A stretch of DNA of 45,576 bases from an uncultured Eubacteriales bacterium (GTDB taxonomy: Bacteria > Bacillota > Clostridia > Christensenellales > CAG-138). A program made the position numbers and the translations under genes. The notes under the pieces were generated by a model, which was not told the DNA's origin, did not search any database, and saw only the letters and a program-made list of their open reading frames with translations. Below are positions 38,605-45,576 of this stretch, one piece after another. Each line of letters starts with the position of its first letter. The first letter of the stretch is position 1. The stretch covers positions 1 to 45,576 of the forward strand of contig CADBYI010000034.1 in NCBI GenBank assembly GCA_902798825.1. Direction: 5' to 3'.

Positions 38605-40023
38605 ATGGTCTTTTCCTCCACAACCTTTCTGTTTCTGTTTTTACCGGCGCTGCTGGTCGCCTACTTCTGCCGCAAGGGCATCCGTTGGCGCAACGGCGTG
38701 CTGCTGGTGTTTTCGCTGATCTTCTATAGCTTCGGGGAGCCGGTGTGGGTGCTGGGCATGATCGGCGTCACCCTGATCAACTGGTTCGTGGCCCTGCGGA
38801 TATATGGGACCAGGCGCCGGCGCACCCGAAAGCTCCTGCTGGCCGCCGGCGTGGTCACCTCCCTTATTTTGCTGGTCTACTTCAAGTATTCCTCCTTCCT
38901 GGCCAACACCGTCTATGGGCTTCTGGGCATGGACAGGGTTGCCCCGGAGCGGCATCTGCCCATCGGCATCTCCTTCTATACCTTCCAGGTGCTGACCTAT
39001 ACCGTGGACGTGTACCGGAAAAAGGCGAAGCCCCAGACCAACCCCTGCCGGACTCTGCTGTACATTTCCTGCTTCCCCCAGCTGATCGCCGGGCCCATCG
39101 TCCAATATTCCGACGTGGCGGAGGCCCTCTCCCAGCGCAAGACCACCCCCACGGATTTCTACCGGGGCCTGCAGCGGTTCGTGCTGGGCCTGGGCAAGAA
39201 GGTGCTGCTGGCGAACCTCTGCGGCGAGATGCTGGAAGCCACCGCCCTGGGGGGCACCGGGGCGCAGCTGTCCCTGCTGGGGAGCTGGCTGTCCGCCGCC
39301 CTCTACACCATGCAGCTCTATTTCGATTTTTCCGCCTATTCCGACATGGCCATCGGCCTGGGGCGGATCTTTGGCTTCTCCTATAAGGAAAACTTCGATC
39401 ACCCGTATCTCTCCGCCTCCGTCACCGAGTTCTGGCGGCGGTGGCACATGAGCCTGTCCGCCTTCTTCCGGGACTACGTGTATATCCCCCTGGGGGGCAA
39501 CCGGCGGGGCACGGGGCGGACCATATTGAACCTGGCCATCGTGTGGAGCCTGACGGGCCTTTGGCACGGAGCCAGCTGGAACTTCGTCCTGTGGGGCATC
39601 TACTATTATGCCCTGCTGGTGCTGGAGCGGTTCGTGCTGCGCCAGGCGCTGGACCGGACGCCCGCTTTCCTCCGCCATATCCTGACGCTGCTTCTGGTCA
39701 CCGTGGGCTGGGTCATCTTCTATTATACGGACTTCTCCGCCATGACGGAGCATCTCCATGCCCTAGTTGGTCTGGGCGGCGGAGGCTTCGTGGACGCGAA
39801 GCTCCTTTCGGTGCTGAAACAATACACCGTCCTGCCCCTGATCATGGCCCTATGCTGCCTGCCTTTGCAAAGCTGGCTGAAGGGGCTCTTCTCCCGGGGC
39901 CACGGGGGCGTGTCCACGGCGGGGGAGATCCTGGGGGCGGTGGCCCTCACGGCCATCTTCCTGCTGTCCCTCCTGTTTTTGATGGGGCAGACCTACAACC
40001 CCTTCATCTACTTTAGATTTTGA
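38605..40023 (+). CDS. MBOAT O-acyltransferase (AlgI/DltB-like)
   Basis: 472 residues and about eleven membrane helices; ATG 38605 follows AAAGGGG. MBOAT enzymes move acyl groups across the membrane onto exported polymers. Signature parts are GISFYTFQVLTYTVDVYR, PQLIAGPIVQY, FWRRWHMSLSAFFRDYVYIPLGGNR and LTGLWHGASWNFVLWG with the essential His321. This is the AlgI-type arrangement. The next gene encodes an AlgX/AlgJ-like DHHW protein, which normally completes the acetyl transfer outside. The acceptor polymer is unknown; no alginate genes are visible. Confidence 0.92.
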   Translation: MVFSSTTFLFLFLPALLVAYFCRKGIRWRNGVLLVFSLIFYSFGEPVWVLGMIGVTLINWFVALRIYGTRRRRTRKLLLAAGVVTSLILLVYFKYSSFLANTVYGLLGMDRVAPERHLPIGISFYTFQVLTYTVDVYRKKAKPQTNPCRTLLYISCFPQLIAGPIVQYSDVAEALSQRKTTPTDFYRGLQRFVLGLGKKVLLANLCGEMLEATALGGTGAQLSLLGSWLSAALYTMQLYFDFSAYSDMAIGLGRIFGFSYKENFDHPYLSASVTEFWRRWHMSLSAFFRDYVYIPLGGNRRGTGRTILNLAIVWSLTGLWHGASWNFVLWGIYYYALLVLERFVLRQALDRTPAFLRHILTLLLVTVGWVIFYYTDFSAMTEHLHALVGLGGGGFVDAKLLSVLKQYTVLPLIMALCCLPLQSWLKGLFSRGHGGVSTAGEILGAVALTAIFLLSLLFLMGQTYNPFIYFRF

Positions 40024-40031
40024 GGCGGCCT

Positions 40032-41489
40032 ATGAAGAAAAAAGTTCCCTTCGTGATCGCATACTGGTGGTGCATGGTCCTGTTCCTGCTGGGCCTGCTG
40101 CCCCTTGCTCTCGGCAACCGGGAGGGCGGCGTGTCCGAAACGGAGAACCGGACCTTGCAGGCTCTGCCCAAATTCTCCGCCGCCTCCTGGTGGGACGGCA
40201 GCTTCTCCGAGGGCCTGGAAGCCTATCTCTCCGACCAGATGCCCGGCCGGGACACCATTTTGCAGGGCTCGGCCCGGCTGCTGGGCCTGTTTGATGCCAC
40301 CTCGGACCAGGAGCGCATCCTGGACACGGGCATGATCGAGGAGCTGGACGAGATGGCGGGCGGTGCCGTGGAGGAGGCGACCGGGGACGAACCGGCGCCC
40401 GTTCCAGAGACGATTGCCCCCGAGACGCCCGCCGCTGCCCCCGTAGGCCTGGTCATCGAAGCCCGGGTGGAGGCCACTCCTGCGCCGGGGGCCACGTTGC
40501 CCCCCGAGATGCGGGCCACGGCTTCGCCCGTGCCCACGGCCACGGCCCAGCCGGTGGACCCCCAGGTGGCCGACACCTCCATCGTCCGCAGGTTTTCCCT
40601 GGTGCGGACCGACGGCTCCCTGGCCACCCAGTTCCAGTTCGGCAAGACCGCCATCGAAAACACGGCCAAGGCCCTGAACCTGTATCGGGACGCGGTGCCG
40701 GAAGACGGCAGCGTGATCTTCACCTACATCCCCTACTCCCAGGACGCCAATCTGTGGCTCTTGAACCCGGACAAGTACACGGGCTGGACCAGCGACGTGG
40801 AGCCCACCCTTCAGGCCAACGTGAAGGACGGGGTCTACATCTTCTCCACGGTCAACGAGCTCAACGAGCATATGCAGGCGGGGGAAGCCTGCTACTACAA
40901 GACGGACCACCATTGGGCGGGGCTCGGCGCGTTCTACGTCCAGCGGCGCATGATGCGCACCCTGGGGGTGCCATCCGCCGCCTATGAGGATTTCGAATAC
41001 ACGGTCCACGAGGATTTTGCCGGCTCCATCGCCGCCGAGGCCAGGTCTCTGTCAAAGTCCAGAGGGTTGGTGGATCGGCTGGAGGTGCCCACGGCCCTGG
41101 CGCCGGCCCGGGCCTTCGTGTATAAGCATCTCGATCAGCTGGTAAAGGAGGTCCGGTACATGGAGCCGGAGCGGAAGGTCTACGCAGCGTACCTGGGCGG
41201 CACCCATTCCCCCTTCTACGTGGCCGAGACGGGCTTTCACACGGGCCGCAACGCCCTGGTGATCTGCGATTCCTTCGGCCTCGCCTTCGTGGTCTACGCC
41301 GCGCCCTACTATGACAAGGTGTGCCTGGCGGACCTTCGGGAGACCAACAGCTTCGTCACCGGCGGCGGGGCGTCCCTGAGGGAGTATATCCAACACTATG
41401 ACATCGACGACGTATACTTCATCGTGTCCCGAGGCTGCGGCATCAACTCCTCCTATATGCAGCGGACCGTGGTGAAGTATCTGGGGTAA
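40032..41489 (+). CDS. DHHW/AlgX-like acyltransferase partner
   Basis: 485 residues, one N-terminal membrane anchor (about 9-28). After SETENRTLQALPKFS, typical of AlgJ/AlgX/DHHW proteins, comes the catalytic-type KTDHHWAGLGAFY with Asp292-His293-His294-Trp295, and VICDSFG with Ser414 after Asp413, as the SGNH-like nucleophile. An Ala/Pro/Thr-rich disordered insert lies at about 115-180, inside the usual domain. It starts nine bases after the MBOAT stop, so the pair is co-transcribed and likely acts in O-acetylation of a surface polysaccharide or teichoic acid. Confidence 0.87.
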   Translation: MKKKVPFVIAYWWCMVLFLLGLLPLALGNREGGVSETENRTLQALPKFSAASWWDGSFSEGLEAYLSDQMPGRDTILQGSARLLGLFDATSDQERILDTGMIEELDEMAGGAVEEATGDEPAPVPETIAPETPAAAPVGLVIEARVEATPAPGATLPPEMRATASPVPTATAQPVDPQVADTSIVRRFSLVRTDGSLATQFQFGKTAIENTAKALNLYRDAVPEDGSVIFTYIPYSQDANLWLLNPDKYTGWTSDVEPTLQANVKDGVYIFSTVNELNEHMQAGEACYYKTDHHWAGLGAFYVQRRMMRTLGVPSAAYEDFEYTVHEDFAGSIAAEARSLSKSRGLVDRLEVPTALAPARAFVYKHLDQLVKEVRYMEPERKVYAAYLGGTHSPFYVAETGFHTGRNALVICDSFGLAFVVYAAPYYDKVCLADLRETNSFVTGGGASLREYIQHYDIDDVYFIVSRGCGINSSYMQRTVVKYLG

Positions 41490-41493
41490 GCGT

Positions 41494-42948
41494 ATGAGCA
41501 AGAAGAAACGTCCCTTCGGAAAAGGGTTTGCCCGCCGGGCCATCCTCTTCTCCACCCTGGCCATGCTGGCGCTGACGGCGGTGGGGCTGATCCTATATGG
41601 CCGACGGGAGGCCATCCTCGCCAAGCAGGCGGAGCGGGCCGCCGCCCGGGGGGACTACGAAAAGGCCATCTCCAGTCTGGAAGCGGCGGAAAAGGGCATG
41701 GAGGGGGAGGAGACCCTGCTCCAATACCGCTATGCCCTGGCGAAGGAAGCTTTGGAGAAGGGCGACGCGGCCCGGGCGGAGACCCTGTTCACACAGCTGG
41801 GCGACTATGCCGACAGCCGGACCCTGATATTGGAATGCCGCTATATGGCCGCGGAGCAGGCCCTGGCGGCGGGGGAACTGGAGGACGCCAAGGACAGATT
41901 CTACGCCCTCTCGGGCTATCGTGACGCCCTGGACCGCTACGACGGCTGCCGCTATGCCATCGCCGAGCAGACCGCCGCCACGGACCCGGCGGCCGGGTTC
42001 GCCCTCTTCTGGGCCCTGGGCAGCTATTCGGACGCCAAGGATCGGGCCGTGGCCATCGCCCGGCAGGTCACAGGGGAGGGGGACGATACCTTCGCCGTGA
42101 ACCGGATGCTGGGGGTGTCCGAGGAGCAGGTGGACAAAATCAAGGCCCTTCGAACCGTTCGGGAACGGCTGCCCCAGGGCAGGCTGGCCGTGGGCTTTTA
42201 CCATACCGTGGGCTTGAAAGCGGACGGCACCGTGGTGGCTGCGGGCCGCAACGACGAGGGCCAGTGCGACGTGTCCGCCTGGACCCAGATCCAGGCGGTG
42301 GCCTGCGGGGCCTACCACACCGTGGGCCTGAAAACGGACGGCACCGTGGTGGCCACGGGTCGCAACGACGAGGGCCAGTGCGACGTGGGCGGCTGGACCG
42401 GCGTGGTGGCCCTGGCCTGCGCGGACTACAACACCCTGGCCCTCCTTTCCGACGGCACGGTCCTTTCCACGGGGTATCAGCCGTTTTCGGAGCTCTCCGG
42501 ATGGCGGGACGTGAGCTTCCTGGCCGCGGGCAGCTATGGGGCGGTGGCCATCAGTGCCGACGGTCGGGTCTATGGCTCCCATCCCTCCCTGCGCAGCGAG
42601 GAGCTGGCGGGGGCGGTGGCGGCGGACGTATCCACCGGCTACTGCGTGGCGGTGAAGGAGGACGGCACCGTGGTCCACACCGCCCTGGAGCTCCCCTGGG
42701 AGAACGTGGTGGCCCTGTCGGCCGCCACCACCGGCACCCTGGCCCTCACCGACGACGGCCGCGTCCTCTGCCATTGGTTCCGAGCCCGGGATGCCCTGGA
42801 CTTTTCGGACATAACCGGCGCCGTGGCCCTTTCCGCCGGCGCCACCCACACCGCCGTCCTCCTGTCCGACGGCACCGTCATCGCCCGGGGCCTCAACGAC
42901 CAGAATCAGTGCGACACCGGCTCCTGGTCCCTTCTTGCCGCAGATTGA
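41494..42948 (+). CDS. Membrane-anchored TPR-like / RCC1-repeat protein
   Basis: 484 residues; one membrane helix at about 15-34 and the remainder outside. Residues 40-200 are helical, with repeated units about 35-40 residues long (GDYEKAISSLEAAEKG, GDAARAETLFTQLGDYADSRTL, GELEDAKDRFYALSGYRDALDRY), a TPR-like array. Residues 225-480 are about six RCC1-type blades of some 38 residues (VGLKADGTVVAAGRNDEGQCDVSAWTQIQAVACGAYHT). The stop of the DHHW gene is four bases before the start, so the three genes form one operon. A scaffold or ligand-binding role beside the acyltransferase is inferred. Confidence 0.8.
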   Translation: MSKKKRPFGKGFARRAILFSTLAMLALTAVGLILYGRREAILAKQAERAAARGDYEKAISSLEAAEKGMEGEETLLQYRYALAKEALEKGDAARAETLFTQLGDYADSRTLILECRYMAAEQALAAGELEDAKDRFYALSGYRDALDRYDGCRYAIAEQTAATDPAAGFALFWALGSYSDAKDRAVAIARQVTGEGDDTFAVNRMLGVSEEQVDKIKALRTVRERLPQGRLAVGFYHTVGLKADGTVVAAGRNDEGQCDVSAWTQIQAVACGAYHTVGLKTDGTVVATGRNDEGQCDVGGWTGVVALACADYNTLALLSDGTVLSTGYQPFSELSGWRDVSFLAAGSYGAVAISADGRVYGSHPSLRSEELAGAVAADVSTGYCVAVKEDGTVVHTALELPWENVVALSAATTGTLALTDDGRVLCHWFRARDALDFSDITGAVALSAGATHTAVLLSDGTVIARGLNDQNQCDTGSWSLLAAD

Positions 42949-42965
42949 TCCCCGAAAGAATCTTC

Positions 42966-42994
42966 TTGCCAATTTCCCTCCCCTGTGGTACAAT
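42966..42994 (+). promoter_or_regulatory. Promoter of the tRNA-Leu locus
   Basis: TTGCCA (42966-42971) and TACAAT (42989-42994), 17-base spacer, ten bases before the truncated tRNA. Confidence 0.7.
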
Positions 42995-43004
42995 ACCCTA
43001 CAGC

Positions 43005-43048
43005 GCCGGAATGATGGAATTGGCAGACGTGCGGGACTCAAAAATCCC
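43005..43048 (+). pseudogene. Truncated tRNA-Leu, 5' half only
   Basis: The sequence begins GCCGGAATGATGG and carries the acceptor 5' strand, D arm and anticodon loop (CTCAAAAA) of a tRNA-Leu. It shares 20 identical bases (43012-43031) with the intact gene at 43159. All resemblance ends after TCCC at 43048; variable arm, T arm and 3' acceptor strand are missing. It sits where the promoter expects a tRNA. Confidence 0.7.
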
Positions 43049-43066
43049 CAAGTTTAGGGATTTTTT
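43040..43066. terminator. AT-rich hairpin fused to the truncated tRNA
   Basis: AAAAATCCC (43040-43048) and GGGATTTTT (43057-43065) form a perfect 9-bp stem with a run of T at its end. The left arm is the anticodon region of the truncated tRNA, so it could end transcription right after the fragment. Confidence 0.5.
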
Positions 43067-43093
43067 GACAACCGAAAATCGAAAAATTAGACT
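43065..43093 (+). promoter_or_regulatory. Possible promoter of the intact tRNA-Leu
   Basis: TTGACA (43065-43070) and TAGACT (43088-43093) with a 17-base spacer. This could drive the intact tRNA gene independently of the upstream promoter. Confidence 0.45.
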
Positions 43094-43158
43094 TTTGGCC
43101 TCCACCGTGGCCTCCGATTTCCAAAAAGCGGAAAAAAGCCGAAAATCTAAGCAAATTT

Positions 43159-43246
43159 GCCGGTGTGATGGAATTGGCAGACGTGACGGACTCAAAATCC
43201 GTTGGACTTATCATCCGTGTGGGTTCGAGTCCCACCACCGGCACCA
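43159..43246 (+). tRNA. tRNA-Leu (anticodon CAA)
   Basis: GCCGGTG (43159-43165) pairs with CACCGGC (43236-43242); the discriminator is A43243 and an encoded CCA follows at 43244-43246. The anticodon loop CTCAAAA (43191-43197) has CAA at 43193-43195, reading UUG. A long variable arm (class II) and a GTTCGAG T loop fit tRNA-Leu. It is followed at once by a terminator and appears functional. Confidence 0.92.
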
Positions 43247-43342
43247 TGGCCCCTTTTCGAGGGGCCTTTTTTCGTGGGCAGCGGGACCAGAAAAACGCCT
43301 GTATATGGGCATTTTTTGTAACTCTATCCGAGTCCCACCACC
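43226..43342 (+). repeat. 14-base direct repeat of the tRNA-Leu 3' end (possible att site)
   Basis: CGAGTCCCACCACC occurs in the T arm/acceptor of the tRNA (43226-43239) and again at 43329-43342, 103 bases downstream and about 215 bases before the end of the integrase gene. Integrative elements often use the 3' end of a tRNA gene as attachment core. Which copy is the true junction is not decided. The rest of 43273-43556 holds no gene that I can see. Confidence 0.5.
43248..43272 (+). terminator. Terminator after tRNA-Leu
   Basis: GGCCCC (43248-43253) with GGGGCC (43261-43266) followed by six T residues. Confidence 0.85.
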
Positions 43343-43556
43343 CAACTTGCTCCAACAATCATCCCCTTTATCGCCCACTTTCCGTCCTTTCGATCTTGTT
43401 CGTTTTTACGCGTCATTTGCGCCTTTTTGGAATTTTTGACCCCTCATTTTGCACGCTATAGCGTCATTTTCCAGACCTTTGGAGGCCTTTTCAGGGGGGC
43501 AATAAATCCGTTGCGTTTGATATTGTGGAGGCCACCGAAAATGGTCTGATTTTTGC

Positions 43557-44753
43557 CTATTTCTCTGGAAAAAATGGCAAAATCGCGTTGGCTGACGCCA
43601 CCTTCGAGGAATAGTCCAAATGGGTGTAAATATTGCTGGTTGTAGCGATGTCGCTGTGCCCCAGCCACTCCTGGATGTCCTTGAGAGCGACGCCGTTGGC
43701 GTAGAGCAAACTGGCGCAGCTATGCCTGAGATCGTGGAAGCGGATGTGCCGCAGGCCGTGCTTCTCCAGAAAAGACGGAAAGGCCTGGGAGAGGTAGTTG
43801 GGCTTCATGAGCTCGCCCATCTCGTTCACATACACATAGTCCAGATACTCCTGGCAGTAACAGTTGCCGCAGATCCGGCGATTCGCCTCCTGCTTGTCCC
43901 GGAGGGCCAGGAGCAGCTCCTCGAAGGGTCCCACCAGCGGCAGCGTCCGATGGGAGGACTTGGTCTTGGTCCGATCTTTCCCCACCAGTGTGATTTTGCC
44001 ATCCACTTTCACCTGGGAGACCGTGTGGGAAATGGTGATGGTCTTTCTGGTGAAGTCGATGGCGCTCCACTTGAGGCCGCAGGCTTCGCTTCGCCGGAGC
44101 CCGTAGAACGCCGCCAGGATCACGCCCAGCTCCAGGTTGGTCCCCTTAACCTTCTGGAACAATACCTCCAGCTCCTCCCCGTTGTAGGGGTGGGCCTGAT
44201 ACCGTTCCTTCCGGGGCCGCTGCACCCGATCCGCCGGGTTGCTGTCCAGGAGCCCGGTGCGGAAGGCGTACTGCAGGGCCTTTCGCAGATTGGCGTGGCG
44301 GTGGATGACCGTGTTGGGACTCACCTTGCATACGTCCAGCTCGTAGGTGTAATAGTCCTGGATCTGCTTGGGCGTCAGCTCCTGCAGCAACAGCTTCGGA
44401 TACCGCTTGTTGAAGTAGGGGATGATCCGATTGAGGATCGTTCGCTCGTAGCTGTCGTAGGTGGTCATCTCCACGCTGGTCCGCATCATCTTCAGCCACT
44501 CCTTCAGGTATTCCGTGAGCCGCATCTGATCCGGCATGATCTTCATGCCGCTGCGGATGGCCAGGCGACGGCATTTCAGTTCCTCCTCCTTTTGGTGCCG
44601 GGCCCGCTGCAACAGGTCCTCGGCCCGTTTCTTGTTACCCTTGACGGGCAGTCCCGTGGACTGAGACGGCGTCCTTCGATTGCCGTACTCGTCCGTATAG
44701 CTCAGGACGATATAGTAGATACCGCCCTTTTCTCTCAGATGTCCTGCTACCAT
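43557..44753 (-). CDS. int: Tyrosine recombinase / integrase (ICE or phage type)
   Basis: 398 residues; ATG 44753 follows AAAGGAGAAGAA. The protein has an N-terminal arm-site domain (1-60, GGIYYIVLSYTDEYGNRR), a SAM-like core-binding domain (about 75-170, with MTTYDSYERTI) and the catalytic domain: Arg220 (GLRRSEACGLKW), His340-x-x-Arg343 (HDLRH), His366 (LGH) and nucleophile Tyr376 (SNIYTHLD). A Cys-rich insert CGNCYC lies at about 296-300. It catalyses integration and excision of the element at the tRNA-Leu site. Reading toward the tRNA with the stop near the junction is the common layout. Confidence 0.92.
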   Translation of the reverse strand: MVAGHLREKGGIYYIVLSYTDEYGNRRTPSQSTGLPVKGNKKRAEDLLQRARHQKEEELKCRRLAIRSGMKIMPDQMRLTEYLKEWLKMMRTSVEMTTYDSYERTILNRIIPYFNKRYPKLLLQELTPKQIQDYYTYELDVCKVSPNTVIHRHANLRKALQYAFRTGLLDSNPADRVQRPRKERYQAHPYNGEELEVLFQKVKGTNLELGVILAAFYGLRRSEACGLKWSAIDFTRKTITISHTVSQVKVDGKITLVGKDRTKTKSSHRTLPLVGPFEELLLALRDKQEANRRICGNCYCQEYLDYVYVNEMGELMKPNYLSQAFPSFLEKHGLRHIRFHDLRHSCASLLYANGVALKDIQEWLGHSDIATTSNIYTHLDYSSKVASANAILPFFPEK

Positions 44754-44789
44754 TTCTTCTCCTTTCTTTGTAGCGTGTATTCATCTGCC

Positions 44790-44825
44790 ATTGACACGGA
44801 CAGGATACCACCCGCCCGTGCCAAT
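44790..44825 (-). promoter_or_regulatory. Inverted repeat around the integrase -10 region
   Basis: ATTGACACGG (44790-44799) and CCGTGCCAAT (44816-44825) are inverted with one mismatch and flank the -10 region. A likely operator, perhaps for the adjacent excisionase-like protein (inference). Confidence 0.4.
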
Positions 44826-44830
44826 GACAA
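44802..44830 (-). promoter_or_regulatory. Promoter of the integrase gene
   Basis: Minus-strand TTGTCA (44830-44825) and TATCCT (44807-44802) with a 17-base spacer, about 50 bases before the integrase start. Confidence 0.6.
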
Positions 44831-44842
44831 ATGTACGGGAGC

Positions 44843-45070
44843 CTACGAAACGGATTTTTGGAGGCCAGTCAGATATTCAATCACCGACACCTTGGGTATC
44901 CGATACCGCTTCCCGATCCAGTAGCTCTGTATCGCGCCCTCCTTCAGCAGACGATACACGCTCTTGGAGCTGGGTCCGCCCAGCATCTCACAGAGCTGCT
45001 CCACGTTGACCACGTCGGGGTACTCCGTGAACATCACCTTGTAGTATTCCTGCAATTCCCGCTTTCGCAT
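44843..45070 (-). CDS. Excisionase-like helix-turn-helix protein
   Basis: 75 residues from ATG 45070, preceded by GGTGAGGTGAGG. The sequence VNVEQLCEMLGGPSSKSVYRLLKEGAIQSYWIGKRYRIPKVSVIEYL is a MerR-like winged HTH of the DNA-binding excisionase group, which directs the integrase toward excision. It lies between the ParB-like gene and int. A longer frame starting at 45385 would overlap the ParB-like gene and is rejected. Confidence 0.82.
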   Translation of the reverse strand: MRKRELQEYYKVMFTEYPDVVNVEQLCEMLGGPSSKSVYRLLKEGAIQSYWIGKRYRIPKVSVIEYLTGLQKSVS

Positions 45071-45080
45071 GGGCCTCACC

Positions 45081-45576
45081 TCACCTTTCCGCCTCGTGGG
45101 TGGGACGCTCCTGCTGGGCTTCTGTGCGCTCCTCCAGCATCCGCAGGATGGACTGCTCCATGTCCTGGGCCGTGTACGCCGGGGGAAAGAAGCGCCTGAG
45201 GTCCTGAGCAGACAGGCTAATCCGCTCCCTCTGATTGGCCTTCGGCTCGACCATGATCTCCCCAATGGCCTTTTCGTCCAGATCACCGCAGCGGAACAGG
45301 TTCCGCATCCGCACGGCCTGGGAATAGGAGGGGGTGCAGTCCTCCGCCACCATAGCGTCCAACAGGGCGTATTGGGCTTCCTCACTCAGGTACGACAGCT
45401 CCACCCCCACCGACAGAGCCATCTCGCCCCGGTCCATGTAGCCCAGGAGCTCCGGGATCAGGTTCGTCAGGCGGATGTAGCGTTGGACGGTGCGGGCGCT
45501 CTCCCCGGCGTCCTGGGCCACCTGCTCGTCGCTCCGCAGCTTCGCGCCATCTTGGCACGAAGTTGGCGCTTTCCCC
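45081..45576 (-). CDS. ParB-like partition protein, N-terminus outside the window
   Basis: The frame is open from the window edge to TGA/TAG at 45081, 164 residues visible. KLRSDEQVAQDAGESARTVQRYIRLTNLIPELLGYMDRGEMALSVGVELSYLS is the helix-turn-helix DNA-binding part of ParB/Spo0J/Noc proteins; the N-terminal nuclease/CTPase-like domain must lie beyond the edge. A Ser/Glu-rich C-terminal tail follows. On integrative conjugative elements such proteins support maintenance or control transfer. It precedes the excisionase-like gene by ten bases. Confidence 0.82.
   Translation of the reverse strand, partial: GKAPTSCQDGAKLRSDEQVAQDAGESARTVQRYIRLTNLIPELLGYMDRGEMALSVGVELSYLSEEAQYALLDAMVAEDCTPSYSQAVRMRNLFRCGDLDEKAIGEIMVEPKANQRERISLSAQDLRRFFPPAYTAQDMEQSILRMLEERTEAQQERPTHEAER

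Noticed and set aside
43005..43093. Truncated tRNA-Leu as a working tRNA
   Set aside because: No T arm, variable arm or 3' acceptor strand can be found after 43048.
1..45576. CRISPR array or rRNA genes
   Set aside because: No regularly spaced repeats and no rRNA-like stretches were seen on either strand.

Overview
The window reads as chromosomal DNA from a GC-rich, probably monoderm gut Clostridia bacterium (Christensenellales or Oscillospirales would fit). The evidence is lipoproteins with Pro/Thr-rich linkers, a MecA-like class B PBP, an MsmX-type shared ABC ATPase with a Lys-rich insert, strong AGGAGG ribosome sites, and sigma-A promoters with consensus-like boxes and 17-18 bp spacers. 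No 16S or other taxonomic marker is present, so the placement is inference. The 3' edge enters an integrative element.

Layout. 1-1800: end of a sensor histidine kinase and an unassigned lipoprotein. 1926-5007 (minus): a four-gene redox operon (TlpA-like lipoprotein, 47-aa CxxC membrane peptide, polyferredoxin) ending in a GH13 glucosidase. 5193-10289: CHAP amidase, XRE-membrane regulator, MATE exporter and GH3 lipoprotein. 10354-13630: a beta-helix carbohydrate-binding surface protein divergent from an ECF sigma/anti-sigma pair. 13790-18883: cell-wall genes (MecA-like PBP with a 3' frameshift, MurG) and a HEAT-methyltransferase. 18938-22502: metG and two tandem tatD genes.

22580-33987 is an amino-sugar/sialic-acid island built from two divergent promoter regions: nagA and a ROK-like kinase (minus), AGE epimerase and YesL-like protein (plus), an SGNH esterase (minus), then solute-binding protein, two permeases, YhcH/NanQ, N-acetylneuraminate lyase (broken by about 19 missing bases) and the MsmX-type ATPase (plus). 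The implied route is Neu5Ac to ManNAc (NanA), ManNAc to GlcNAc (AGE), GlcNAc to GlcNAc-6-P (ROK kinase) and GlcNAc-6-P to GlcN-6-P (NagA). This uses a free-sugar epimerase rather than NanK/NanE; NanE and NagB are not in the window.

34064-37080 (minus) encodes two adjacent Wzz-like membrane proteins without glycosyltransferases or a kinase. An M20 amidohydrolase follows. 38605-42948 encodes an MBOAT acyltransferase, an AlgX/J-like DHHW protein and a membrane-anchored RCC1-repeat protein, which look like one surface-polymer acylation unit. 42966-43342 holds a truncated tRNA-Leu, an intact tRNA-Leu(CAA) and a further copy of 14 bases of the tRNA 3' end. These lie beside a tyrosine integrase, an excisionase-like protein and a ParB-like protein that runs off the window: the end of an integrative element inserted at a tRNA-Leu locus.

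The items most worth a second look are the tRNA-Leu/attachment region, the AGE-dependent sialic-acid island with its damaged lyase and unusual kinase, the Wzz-like pair, the MBOAT-DHHW-RCC1 unit, and several palindromic operators placed on clear promoters.
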